From Trema orientale (taxonomy: Eukaryota > Streptophyta > Magnoliopsida > Rosales > Cannabaceae), in the NCBI GenBank assembly GCA_002914845.1, contig JXTC01000512.1, forward strand, positions 123,585 through 187,584: a DNA stretch of 64,000 nucleotides, read 5' to 3'. The position numbers were made by a program, and so were the translations under genes. Below are positions 42,165 through 57,850 of the stretch, piece by piece (positions within the stretch are counted from its first letter, which is position 1; every line of letters starts with the position of its first letter). Under the pieces are notes generated by a model, which did not search any database, had not been told where the DNA came from, and saw nothing but the letters and a program-made list of their open reading frames with translations.

Positions 42165-45100
42165 ATGGCGGAGAAACCCCAGCCGGTTCGAGTGCTCTAC
42201 TGTGGGGTCTGTAGCTTACCCGCCGAGTACTGCGAATTCGGGCCCGATTTCGAAAAGTGCAAGCCATGGTTGATCCAGAACGCCCCGGACCTTTACCCGG
42301 ATATTCTTAAAGGTATCGCTCAAGAACCCTAATTTAATTTTGCTTTTCTTTCGATTTCGATCTCGATGTTTGATTTAAATTTCTTTATTGCGTAGAATCA
42401 AATGCGAAGGAAGCTGATAAAGTGACCGAGCAGTTACAATCTACCGCTATTTCTACGGGAGGCGGTGATGGAGCCGCTTCTTCAGGTTAATTTATACATT
42501 GTCTTTATTGTTTTTATGTTTTGGTTTTGGTATTATGTATTGTGTCTATGTGTTCATATGGTTTTATCACTGGTTTTGGTTGTAATATGGTCAGTGAAAG
42601 AATAGGAAGCACTTTTTGCCAAATCATTGTAAGACGAGCAACCATTTCCATTTTTAACTGGTTTGCCTAAATTTTATGGAACAAGTTACAAGAGATATTA
42701 GAGGTAGGTATGGTTTGCAATCGAGCTAAGCCTGCGATAACTTCGTATTCATGTAGTTGAATACTGATACTGTATGTTCTTAATGCTAACGAAATATAGA
42801 GGTAGATGTGATGCTGGGTGCCTATTTGATCGTGGTTTTTTTTTTTGGTCATTTGTGGTAAAATGGCAACCCATAATTGGAAATGGGTCCCTCTATCCAT
42901 GCCTTTATTGAAAATAATGATGATAGCAATAGTAACAATATTGCAAGGTAGAAATTTTTCTTGCCTTTATAACTTTTAATGTGCTAAGCCGCTAACTCTT
43001 TGTGAGTTTCATTCTTTCATTTGAACGTATCCCTGATGCTACTCTGAATCAAGAGTCCGTGGTTTTGGCGTTCAGATTTCACTCTGTATGATTATAATCC
43101 TGTATCTGAATATCCGACTTCTGAATGCCATCTAATGTTGAGCTTGGATTAAAGAAGCCTAGCTAATTTAGCCGCTGGAAAAGGATATACTATGTTTATG
43201 TGTATGTAAATTCCCGTTCTAGTAACTCTTGAATTTTATCACATAGGCCTGTGCATGACATATTAGAAATCTTACCCTACCTTTTCTTATATTTGAAAGT
43301 ATTTTTGTTTGGTGGGTAGTGACATAAAATTTGAAATCTGTGCGTTCAGTATGTGTTAATAGATTCCATATCTTTCAAAAGGTTTTCTTATGTTCTTATG
43401 GCTAATTCAAACAAAAATAAAATTCTTTTACTTTCTTTCACTCTGGGTTTCCGTGATATTCTTCAGCATCAAAGCCAGAGGAAGTCAAACGTCTTCCTGG
43501 AGGGAAGATAAAGAAAAAGGTAAGTGAAGGAAAGTCATATTCAATCAAGAATAGACTACCTCTTTGTCATTGGTGCAAAACCAATGCCATGATGTACTTG
43601 TTTTTGATGTCTTGAAAATGGCTATTATGGTTGAATTTGGTTTTGGATTTTCGGCAGGAGAAGCCGGAAGTTGTTATCGAAAAGGTTACGCGTAACAAGC
43701 GAAAGTGTATCACCACTGTTAAAGGGCTGGAGCTTTTTGGTGAGCGAAATTCCTGATTCCACTTTGAATTCATTTTCTTTGTTTTCCATTCTAAAGTTGT
43801 AATGTCATTGTCATATTTAAGTAAGTTTTTTTGTTTATGTTTCAGGTGTCAAACTTAGTGATGCCTCAAAGAAACTTGGGAAAAAGTTTGCTACAGGAGC
43901 CTCAGTTGTCAAGGTTTTAATAGCTTTTGGTGTTGTGCATAAACTTTTCTGTTTTTGTCCTGACATGTTCTTACAATGTTATTCTTTGATAATTTGTTCA
44001 GGGGCCAACTGAGAAGGAACAGATTGATGTTCAAGGGGACATAGCCTACGATATTGTGGAGTTCATTACAGATACCTGGCCAGATGTAAGTTACTTAATA
44101 CCTTTTAATTGCTGTTCTCCGATTGTTAAATTGGTTATACTTGCTTTGATATTTTTCCCACCTCTTTCTTAGGCAGTAAAAGTTATTTCATTTATCTCCG
44201 ATGCTATTAGGACCTTTATGGTTATGTACAAAAGCTTGAGTCTAAAAACTTATATTTAACCTTTTTCCTAAGTAAGTGGGGCAGCCAGTGATTTCACTGC
44301 TTACGACATCTTTATCCTTCACATGTCTCATCAACATACATTCCTTAATCTACCCGCATCCTTTATAAATCTACTAAACTCTTAACTCCAAGTATGAAAA
44401 CATGAAACTGCTTGAATTCTGCTATTGAGGAAAATTTTGCATTTTGGCTACTGTGCTGGTACCTTTACATAGGTTTAATAGTAAAATCACAATCCAAACC
44501 AAGCCATGGGTTTAGTTTGGTTTCATCGGTTTCAAATTCTAAGGTGAAACCATAACCAAACCACACCAAATGGTTTTGTTTGGTTGATTTGGTTTCTTTG
44601 GTTTGTACTTTTTTTATTTTTTTGGGTTTCGAATGTTTCAAATAAAATTTATCCCACAAATGTTAAAACGATACTTGTAATATTATTACAAAGTAAATGT
44701 TTCTGATCTCAATTTCGAAGCAAAATACAATAAAAAGAAATCTAAGTTGGAAAAAATTTACGTAAAACTAGACACTCAGTAAATTGTTGATTCAAAAGTG
44801 TAGAATAATTTTATAAACACCCAAAAAATATCACGTGTTTGATTACTTAAATATATTCATACATATACATAAAATCCTACTTAAAAAAAAGGGTGTTGTT
44901 GTTTGTTTTAAACGGTTTGACATACTGATATTCTGAAAACCACAAACCAAAATAAACCAATGGTTTGGCGGTTTCAAGGAACACCCCTACCTTTACATCA
45001 TTATTTGGGGACTTAAAAGTCCAAATTATCAGAAGGTTTTGCCCGTTTGTCTGTCGAAATCAAGACAGTTTTGGTAGAGGAGTTACCCAATTAACTATTG

Positions 45101-45296
45101 TGCTGTAAATCTTGCATCATTTATATTTTTGCTAGTGCATTTTGCTTGTACAACAGCACTTCTAGTTTTCCCCATGTAAGCTGAAGATAAATTTGGGTTG
45201 CATTAGCCTAATATTTCTCCTGGTCTCGGTTTTAAACAGGTCCCAGAAACTGCAATTTTCTTTATGGAGGACGGGAGAAAAGTCGCAGCTGCTTAA
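42165..45296 (+). CDS. DENR: density-regulated protein homologue (translation re-initiation factor)
   Basis: Seven exons: 42165-42312, 42396-42485, 43467-43519, 43658-43739, 43846-43913, 44002-44085 and 45240-45296. All introns have GT-AG borders and the joined length is 582 nt, 193 residues, the usual size for plant DENR/TMA22. Residues 13-32 have a C-x2-C-x6-C-x8-C set (YCGVCSLPAEYCEFGP), the N-terminal zinc-binding region. Residues 60-100 are a variable, Lys-rich linker. Residues about 100-187 form the SUI1/eIF1-like domain with KRKCITTVKGLELFG, KLGKKFATGASVVKG and the VQGDI...VEFI segment. In other eukaryotes DENR pairs with MCT-1 on the 40S ribosome for recycling and re-initiation after upstream ORFs. 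It is cytosolic. No defect was seen. The last intron (1,154 bp) holds a hAT-like MITE. Confidence 0.95.
44470..44989. mobile_element. hAT-like MITE in the last DENR intron, 520 bp
   Basis: A perfect 8-bp duplication CCTTTACA (44462-44469 and 44990-44997) flanks it. It starts TAGGTTTAATAG and ends GGAACACCCCTA. The right terminus has the usual hAT form (TAGGGGTGTTCC in reverse complement); the left one is diverged. Further in, CAAACC...GGTTTAGTTTGG on the left pairs with CCAAACC...GGTTTATTTTGG in reverse complement on the right. It lies well inside the intron, away from splice sites. Confidence 0.82.
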
Positions 45297-47640
45297 CTTT
45301 GTATTCATGGCAGTTAAAAAAGAGTGAAATTTGGTTTATTTCCTCCTGCTGGCATTACCCTCGACCAGACTCACTGTACTCTCAAAGTATAGAGCCGGTG
45401 GTGTTGGTAAAAACTAAAGAGGCCAGGGGGACTTTTTGTTTCAATATAAAATATCTTGTCATCTTTGTTTGAAAGAATGGTACAATGTTTTACCTTTTTT
45501 TTTTTTGGCAATTGAATGGTGTTTTAATATGGACCGTCCTGTTGTATAGGAGCGACCCTACTCTCTCTAGCCACCTCAGAATTTTCGCTGCTGATGCCTG
45601 GCCCCTGGAATATTCTCCTTGTTATGAGTTGACAATTAGAAAATTAGTTAAATATGCAATCTCTACCAAAATGGTGGTCATTTTTTGTTTCTTGCGTACC
45701 AAGGAATCTAACATAATACTTGAAGATTTATTGGCTCACGTGGGTTTGGTTGGGTAGCCATTTGGCACTAATGTTGGTAGATAAGAATGTAATATTATAA
45801 TAGAAGCACGCACATGATCAATTTGCAAGAAATGAACACACGTACCATAAGATTTTGTCGGCCATAAATGGATTTTGTTGGTATTATCCAACTACAAGTT
45901 ATTTATGAGTTCAGCTCGGACAACCCCGAAAATGCTTTCCTTTTCCTGAACTCATACCAATGGTGGAAGCAGACTCCGAATGTCTTGCCCTTCTTTTAAA
46001 ACTCGATTATTAGTGCCCTTCTATCGAAGTTTTTATGGGTAAAGTAAGTAAAGGTACCAAGCATAATCTTAAATTTTGTGTTTAACCAAATGATGAGATA
46101 ATTAATTTGTTATACGAGCATATCTCATCAACTAACAAATCAGTTTAGTTAGGAAAAAAAAAAGGGATTAGACTTGGGATTATAGTACTACTGCTAACAA
46201 ATTATTACACATAGATACGGCATTCATATATTTCGTTTCAAGGACTGGTAAACTGGTGGTATTATTGAAGCAGGGTATAGTATAATTAGACATTCCTGTG
46301 GGCGTATATTGGTGGAGTGCTACTGGGTCGTACGTGTATATTGGCGGTGCCTTGTGGTGAAATGCATTGTATTTAATATGATTTGACTAAATATAAGATT
46401 ACATATTGCACAGAACCGAAAGTAATTGGGTAGTGTATGCATAAAGTTCTCTCCAATACTCTCTCCAATACTATTGGGCTAGCTCTCCTTGCACTGTTTT
46501 ATTTTCTTTTGCTTATTTAGAGAAGTGAATTGTTCATGCATGTTAAAATAGGAACAATAAACAGGCTAACTAAATTACCCAAAGAAGATTAAGATCAAAC
46601 TATAGAGTTGATTAATTAGGATCACGTATCAATATCAAAAGATTACGATCTTAAATGATGATATAAAGGATATTGAGTGACGAAAATGTTTGAGTGAGAA
46701 CATTAATTACAATATTTGGCATAGAAATTTTTGGATATTGACTGCTACATTAAGCAGTAATCAGTTAATGGTCATTTTCCGCACTGATATGGGCGGCAGA
46801 TATCGAGATCATATTTTGAACAAGGAATTAATTTCGCTATTGATCAACTGGAGAAGATCACAAAAAAATTAAGGAATGAAGAAAATTGATATAAAGGAAA
46901 ATTTAATGTGCAAAAGTCAACCAAAAAAACAAAGTTGACTAAACGAAATTCCACTTATATATTAAAGTTTTCAATATATAGCACTTGGCTAACATATTGA
47001 GTCAGTTTCACTCATTGGGTGGCACCCTTGCGCGCGCACACACACACATATAAATATTTATATAAATATGTTTTGAATATCGGCAAATAGAATCTATGCA
47101 TGCATCATTAGACGGCATTAAAATACACGATATCTGATAATCAACACTAAATTTCAGAAAGAACCTTAAAAAATTTATTGGAAAAAATTATTATTTTGGC
47201 TATTATAAGCAAAATGTTTCGTTTGTTCTATATCATTTGCTGATGCGTAGGGATGTGTATAATCCCATCACCCAATATATGTGATATCTAATTCTAATGA
47301 CTCAGCAAATTTCCATTTTTAACTTGAAAAGAATATATATGTTAATATTATATTAGTCAAACGTTTATTTTTTAAACTCTGGGTCGTTTTGGTCAAATTA
47401 CATTTAACTCCCCCAAGGATTGCGTATCTGTGTAAAAGCATGCAAAATACAACATTTCCAAAAGTCTTTGTACTCTTGCTTACACATTGGGAAAAGCGTA
47501 CACGTTTGAAGGTACATACATAGCTTCATATTTACTATATATCTTCCAAATTAGATTAAATGCCATATTAGTATTTAGCTCCTAAGGTATAATTATATCT
47601 ATATTATATATCAATATTTATATACACATAGGTTAAAAAA
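45297..47640. other. DENR 3' flank and CKX upstream region
   Basis: Begins with the probable DENR 3' untranslated region (to about 45470, with TCAATATAAAATATC as a possible poly-A signal region). The open frame at 45485-45757 has no recognisable domain and is probably not a gene. Later parts include a duplicated CTCTCCAATACT at 46450 and a CACACA run at 47037. No further gene was recognised. Confidence 0.5.
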
Positions 47641-47672
47641 GAAACATCGATACCAAGAGTATCCTTCTCTAT

Positions 47673-47680
47673 CTATATAT
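47673..47680 (+). promoter_or_regulatory. TATA box of the CKX gene
   Basis: CTATATATA in a TATCTATATATACCC context, about 125 bp upstream of the start codon, followed by a CT-rich leader ending in an A tract just before the ATG. Confidence 0.6.
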
Positions 47681-47803
47681 ACCCTTAACTTCATAACCTT
47701 TCTGTATGCCAATCTCTACTTTCTCTCTTTCTCTTCTCCATTCAATCTAAATCTTCTTTTAAACTAATCTTTTTCTCTCCCAAAACAATAAAAATAAAAA
47801 AAA

Positions 47804-52358
<4,555 letters not shown>

Positions 52359-53534
52359 ATCTCTAATTAGCTTCAAATTATTAGAGTAATTAATAAAATA
52401 AGAACATAGAACATTATACTACTCGTTATATTTAGAGAGCTAACCTTTCCTTATTCTATGAAAGGAATGATCTGTAGTAATCTTTTTGGAAGGTTAAATT
52501 TTAGACGCTTTTCTATTATGATATATTGGATTTCTCTTTTGAGGTCTTTTCTGTACGTAATTATTTCATATACCTAGCTATAGTTAAGTAAGGCTATATA
52601 TATGTATTAACTTCTTTTTGGCTAGCTATAGTACAAAAACTGTAATGTACGGCAAATATTAACTGCTATCAATAATATATATGGTAAATGAAGGATACAT
52701 GTTATGCAAATTTAAATGGGACCCTTCGCGTGCAGACTATTAATAATGGTTTGGAAATTTCGCATTGACAGCTTTCCAGGATTTAACCTTTTCTTATGTA
52801 CCGAGGAATTGATGTAATTGGAACCCTAACTTTTTGATATATATATTGCTAGCCCATGCACTTTAATGGACCACAGCTCTTATATTGATTGGTGAGCTGT
52901 ATATTGATACTTTTATCACTTAATGAACTTCTAGTGCAGATGAACTGTATGATAAAATTTTCTCTCCATGACCATCTCTCATAACCAAATACATGTCATT
53001 ACTACTATTGGAGGAGTCGCGCCATGTTACAAAATATGAGTTTTCTGCTTGTTTGCTAGCCAGTTAATATTGTGCTACCAAAGTCATGTGCTACCAATCC
53101 CATCACTATGCCAAACCATGTTTCATGCACATGTTAATACATCCCTTTCAAGTTTCATCTATAATATATGTTTCACTATATTTTTCACTTTAATTACCTC
53201 TTTCTTCTCTTATTCGATATGCTCTAAAAGTTTTTTGGCTCTAAATTATTTTAATTCATTCTTTTCTTTTTTCTTTAATTTTTTTAAGTGAGTGGACTTT
53301 ACTGTAATCCATTCCGGTAAGGCATGATGAATATCTTAATTATCGAAGTGTTAATTAACGTATACACGTTGTTTTTTTTTTTTCCTTTCATAATTGGGTA
53401 GGTGCTAACAATGAGGTTTATTTTGATTGTTTTGGTTCATAAATTCCACTATATTTGTTACACTGATATTTATATTTTGTTTTTAAATCCACTAAACTAT
53501 ACATTAATTTATTGGTTTATAAAGCAAAGAGTAT
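52359..53534. other. CKX 3' flank, no further gene
   Basis: Probable 3' untranslated region of CKX followed by AT-rich sequence. The Phe/Ser-rich open frame at 53049-53291 looks like composition bias, not a gene. Confidence 0.5.
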
Positions 53535-53543
53535 AATATTCAA

Positions 53544-53900
53544 GAATAATGCTATGGGCATTATAAGGTGCCAGTCACCTAGGTCAGTGGGTGGGGTGGA
53601 GTAGGGTGGAAATTAGGTATTAGGTCGGGAGTTTGACTCCCAGAGTGTATGAGTTATTTTCTTTTTCTTTATAATAAATAGAGGTCATAATTAGTTAAGT
53701 CTCACTTTTTTCTTTCTTTCTTTTTTTTTTTAAAAAAAAAAGATGCCAAACACTACATGAGCTATCAGTTTTTCCATTAGAAGGTGAAATTAATATATTG
53801 GGTCTCATACTAGGTCCCATATGAAGTGTCATTACATCTTCTAATAAAAAACTGACACTTCCTATGATATTTGGCACCTTAAGGGCTCATAGTATTACTC
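53544..53900. mobile_element. MULE-like MITE interrupted by a SINE
   Basis: The left end is GAATAATGCTATGGGC...AAGGTGCCA; the right end in reverse complement is GAGTAATACTATGAGC...AAGGTGCCA. The inner TGTCAGTTTTTTATTAGAAG and TATCAGTTTTTCCATTAGAAG also pair. The flanking 9-mers AATATTCAA (53535-53543) and AATATTCGA (53901-53909) differ at one base. Without the SINE it would be about 180 bp. Confidence 0.8.
53574..53739 (+). mobile_element. tRNA-derived SINE nested in a MITE
   Basis: A-box-like TAGGTCAGTGGGTGG and B-box-like GGTCGGGAGTTTGACTCCC are followed by a tail ending ATTAGTTAAGTCTCAC and a T/A-rich end. Flanked by AAGGTGCCA (53565-53573) and AAGATGCCA (53740-53748). The MITE sequence is continuous when the SINE is removed, which sets the order of insertion. 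Confidence 0.82.
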
Positions 53901-53909
53901 AATATTCGA

Positions 53910-56900
53910 AGCTTTGCATGACCATATCTATATGCATGCCCTATATATCCACTTTGAGACCACCTTTCTTTTTTCTTTTTCTTTTTTTTTTTTTTTTTTT
54001 TTCCATTCCTAGCTAGTTAATATAATTATGTTGGATGATCTTGGCTTGTTTATTAGCGAGGTCAGTATACACAACATAATAATTACCATATACACGGCAT
54101 GGCGAACATCTGGGACCCCATGGATGTCCAAATTTTCCTTTATAGATTCCTAGATTAATTATAGAACTTGTACATATTATGTGAAATCGATATATACAAA
54201 GATATCATTTGGGGGAGAGAGCCGAACTCTTAAGATTCTCTTTTGCTTTTCGCTCGTGTTAATGGTTGCCAACTGCTGGCCAGTCTGTATAATATGCATT
54301 ACGCTGACACCACAGATAGAGAGGATCTAGTAATATATAATATATATATATTGGTCTTTCTTAATATTTGTACGTGTTATTAATTCCCCAGTTAAAGTTT
54401 TAAAGGTAATGGAGATTCTGATCAAGTACTAATTATTGTACGTATGTATGGTGTACAGTAATTTGGTTTTGAATTTTAATTAATTTATTTTTAATTTGGT
54501 CAGTTTCCAATAAACCCTATGTAGTTCTAGCTAATTATTTTCCTTCTACTTCTTTCAAATTGATTTTTGATCACTTTGACAAAATATAGCTCTTAAGGAA
54601 AACAATTAGACAGTGAGAAGTAGTTACTTGTCGTTATCTTGGACAATAGACCCGTTTGGATTTTGCGTAAGTATGAGATTTTAATTTTAAAAAAATAGAT
54701 ATACCTTGATTATGTGTGAAAATGGACAAATTAGAACTCGTTATGTTGGTACTACTCTTGATTGATTGTCAAATTGATTTGTTATTATGTAAAACAAAGT
54801 AAATGTTTTGGACCTTTCTAAAGTCAATATTGTGTTTGTTTTTATCAATCAAGTAGCTAGGATACCGATATTTATATGTAGCCCCGGTCTTGCCCTGCAA
54901 GTAAATTTTCTATCACTCAGTCATCAAGTCATCCATCATATATTTTCATGATCATCAGAAGTACTACTCAAACAATTAACAATGGTCCAACCAATTAGAT
55001 TCTGTTATTGTTACCAAATTAATAACTCATCTATCATGTTCCATAATACACCATGTGAAATATTGCAAGGTTAATTTTTTTCTTTTTCCAATTTCTTGAT
55101 ATGAAATATATCGAGGCTCGGGTCGGGTATTTTACACGTACTGTAGAGCATGTGATCATCAAATGGCTAGGCCTTGCAGTCGGCTTATATCGTCTAAGAT
55201 TTTCCATTATTCACAAGAAAACCATGGTTATTTTTGTTTTCCTTCTTTTAATTTCTTCATATCATCAAAGAACCGGCCCCGGTATTTATTTGTATTACAA
55301 ATATCAAGATATATCTTGCTCTTTTGACCCCACTAATTAAGTCATCCCATGCATGAAGCATGCAAGTAAAATTTTCCCTTTGTAATCCATCATATATACA
55401 TTTTTCTTGGTCATCATATGCTACTCAAGTAATTAACAGTGGTCCAAGCACGCCCCTCTATTATTGTTCCCATAATCTCATCTAAGATTTTCTATGCTTC
55501 GTACATCATGTGAAAATGCAATGTTATTTCTTTCCTTTTCATTATTTCATGATATGATCTTTCCCTTTCAAAGTTGGAATGATTCATTCAAGATCTTGGG
55601 GACAAGGAATTTTACCAATTAATTAGTTGACGTTCACATCTCTACGGTGTCCAAAGTGCTTTTCACAAGATCAGCACCAGAGATCTTCAGAGCAGAAAAA
55701 TTAATATTGAACACTCTTTGGAAAAGTGCTTGTCCATTTATTATACTAGCGAAATATGGATTCATATAATTGCTTTGTTTGTCCCATATAGAAGAAAGAA
55801 CAAAGTATATGTTTCCATGCAGACGGCCATCTTTGATTCCATGTATATATACATATATATTTATATATCTTGGAGAATCGAATCAATGGAGGATTTCAAA
55901 TAATTACTTTCTTTGATTTACAATGTTGACTAAGTAAATTTCAAAGATTTCAATATCGGAAGTCATTGCAATCTGGATTTTTTTTTTCACTTTTTTTCAA
56001 AAAAAAAAAAATCTTGGTAAATACAAGTGACGTTTGCATTTACGTATACTACTATATATTAGCATGATCATGTCATATTCTTCGATCTTGCTTTAAAGAA
56101 TATTATGTATTATTGATGGGTTAAATGATTGCTTTGTTCTTTTTTTTTATGTACATGTGTATACATGATAGAAAACTTGTCCATACCTAAACAAGTGGGT
56201 AGATAGGATATATGCTAAATTTTGCGGTCGTTATATATGCTTTAGCTCGTAATTCGTAAACGACATGCATGGCATGCTTTCACCCAAAGTAATTAAAGAA
56301 AAAAACATGATTGGACATATTTTAGATGACAAAAATAATGTTATACTTGCATGATCACCATACATAAACATGTTATATATATAGATGTATATATAGTCGC
56401 ATAATATGTGTGCAGTGATTATCTTGTGTGTTGATAAACCTTGTGTGTATACAGTCTATGTATAAACATGTGATGATCGTTTGTTGTAACGTATGAATTA
56501 TGTCCTCATTCTTATAATAGGACTTCCAATTTGATGCAATATGATTCTAGTCAGCGTATGTGAACTGTTTGAAATTAAGTCCAAAAGCTTTGTATTTTTT
56601 TTTCAAGGGAGAGTGGCCAATACGTATGTGTACTGATTATAACTTATGAGAATGTCGTTCTCCCTCAAGATTTAGAGGAGCTTTCCACGAAATTTCTACC
56701 TAGTTCAGCTGTGGCACGGTGGATAGACCGTGAGGCGGCCTTTAACTCACCAAGATATGCGTCTATGTACATGTAGATGTGAAATATATTTTCACACTTT
56801 TTACTTTTGTGTCTTCCTCTTCCGTTGACCACATTATATTTGTATAGTCCAAGTCTACTCAAAATATAGTCATCGACACATGAAAATTGTATGTATACAG

Positions 56901-57385
56901 ATAAACTTTGGTGAAAATATTGCAATCTTTGAAGTATATTATGTTAGTGACCTGAATAGAAGTTTCTCAAGAAAGACAATTAGGTAGCTAGTGCAATAGC
57001 TAGTCAACCAATTATGATTGAAAAATTCAACGACACATGTGAGCAAGTTGGCCGGTACCAACAATATTATTTACTCCAGCCTACACTGTTTTAATGGGAT
57101 TGTGCATGCCCTTTGAAAATTCAATATCCCACGTAACTGCGCGCTCTAGAATTTCTGTCGTGTCTTATCGGGGTACTATGATGCTCATGCACTTAATTTC
57201 CTATTATCGTATTTTTAAGAACACCATGATTCTTGAGTAATTGTAAACTTTGTTAATTAAGGATATATAAAAGTCTATCAACATAGGGTCATAATAATTG
57301 AGCGTCGTGCATGTGGCCCCTAGATAGAATTCATATTAATCAACAGTTATAACTCACATATTTGTTAGTATAATATCTAAAAGTA
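53910..57385. other. intergenic, no gene recognised
   Basis: AT-rich. The segment near 54900-55600 shows a loose repeat: TTTTCATGATCATCA..CTACTCAA..AATTAACA and the later TTCTTGGTCATCATATGCTACTCAAGTAATTAACA, both followed by GTGGTCCAA and, further on, CATGTGAAA..TGCAA. This points to an old ~480-bp duplication. The open frames at 55101-55340 and 56665-56925 have no recognisable motif. Confidence 0.5.
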
Positions 57386-57391
57386 CGAAAC

Positions 57392-57845
57392 TGTTAGAGT
57401 TCGTGACCCGAATTCTATTTGCCCTAGCCCGAAAGCTTCGCGGTGCAACATATGTGGTATTTTTTATAATTGGGAGAAATTTTGAGATCTGTAGTGGAAG
57501 CGGAGGCTCAATCCCGAAGCCCACCACTGATCTCGTTGGGGGTACGGGGGCTCCGCCACTGATCTCGTTGGGGGTACGGGGGCTCCGCCCCTGCGGTATG
57601 GACCTGTTTTAATGGGCCGATTTTTCCTTACAGTTTTTCGTCCGTACACATATGTATTTTAGGGTTTTAAGGATTCTATATATACTTGGCTTGGCCGTGT
57701 AAAACTCTACCTTCTGTACTCTATTTTCGACATAGTGAAATTTCCTTTTCTGTAAGTGATTTTTCCCGATTATGGTTTTCCACTTAAATCTGTGTGTTCT
57801 TATTTTTCATTCTTATTGTTGATTATCGTTCGTTAATTCTTAATC
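57392..57845 (+). mobile_element. probable Copia-type solo LTR, ~450 bp
   Basis: Starts TGTTAGAGTTCGTGACCC and has a TATA box (CTATATATACTTGG near 57676) followed by a 3' part resembling a Copia U5: GTGATTTTTCCCGATTATGG, TTTTCCACTTAAATCTGTG, TTCTTATT. CGAAAC occurs on both sides (57386-57391 and 57845-57850). The exact right end is unclear because it lacks the usual CA. A 32-bp unit (CCACTGATCTCGTTGGGGGT...) is tandemly duplicated at 57524 and 57556. The open frame at 57403-57612 is incidental. Confidence 0.62.
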
Positions 57846-57850
57846 GAAAC

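Noticed and set aside
45485-45757. 90-residue frame after DENR
   Set aside because: No motif; probably in or beyond the 3' untranslated region. I cannot exclude a small gene but see no support.
56665-56925. 86-residue minus-strand frame with a more gene-like C-terminal part (LGELKAASRSIHRATAELGR)
   Set aside because: The segment looks less biased than its neighbours, but I recognise no family and see no splice or promoter context.
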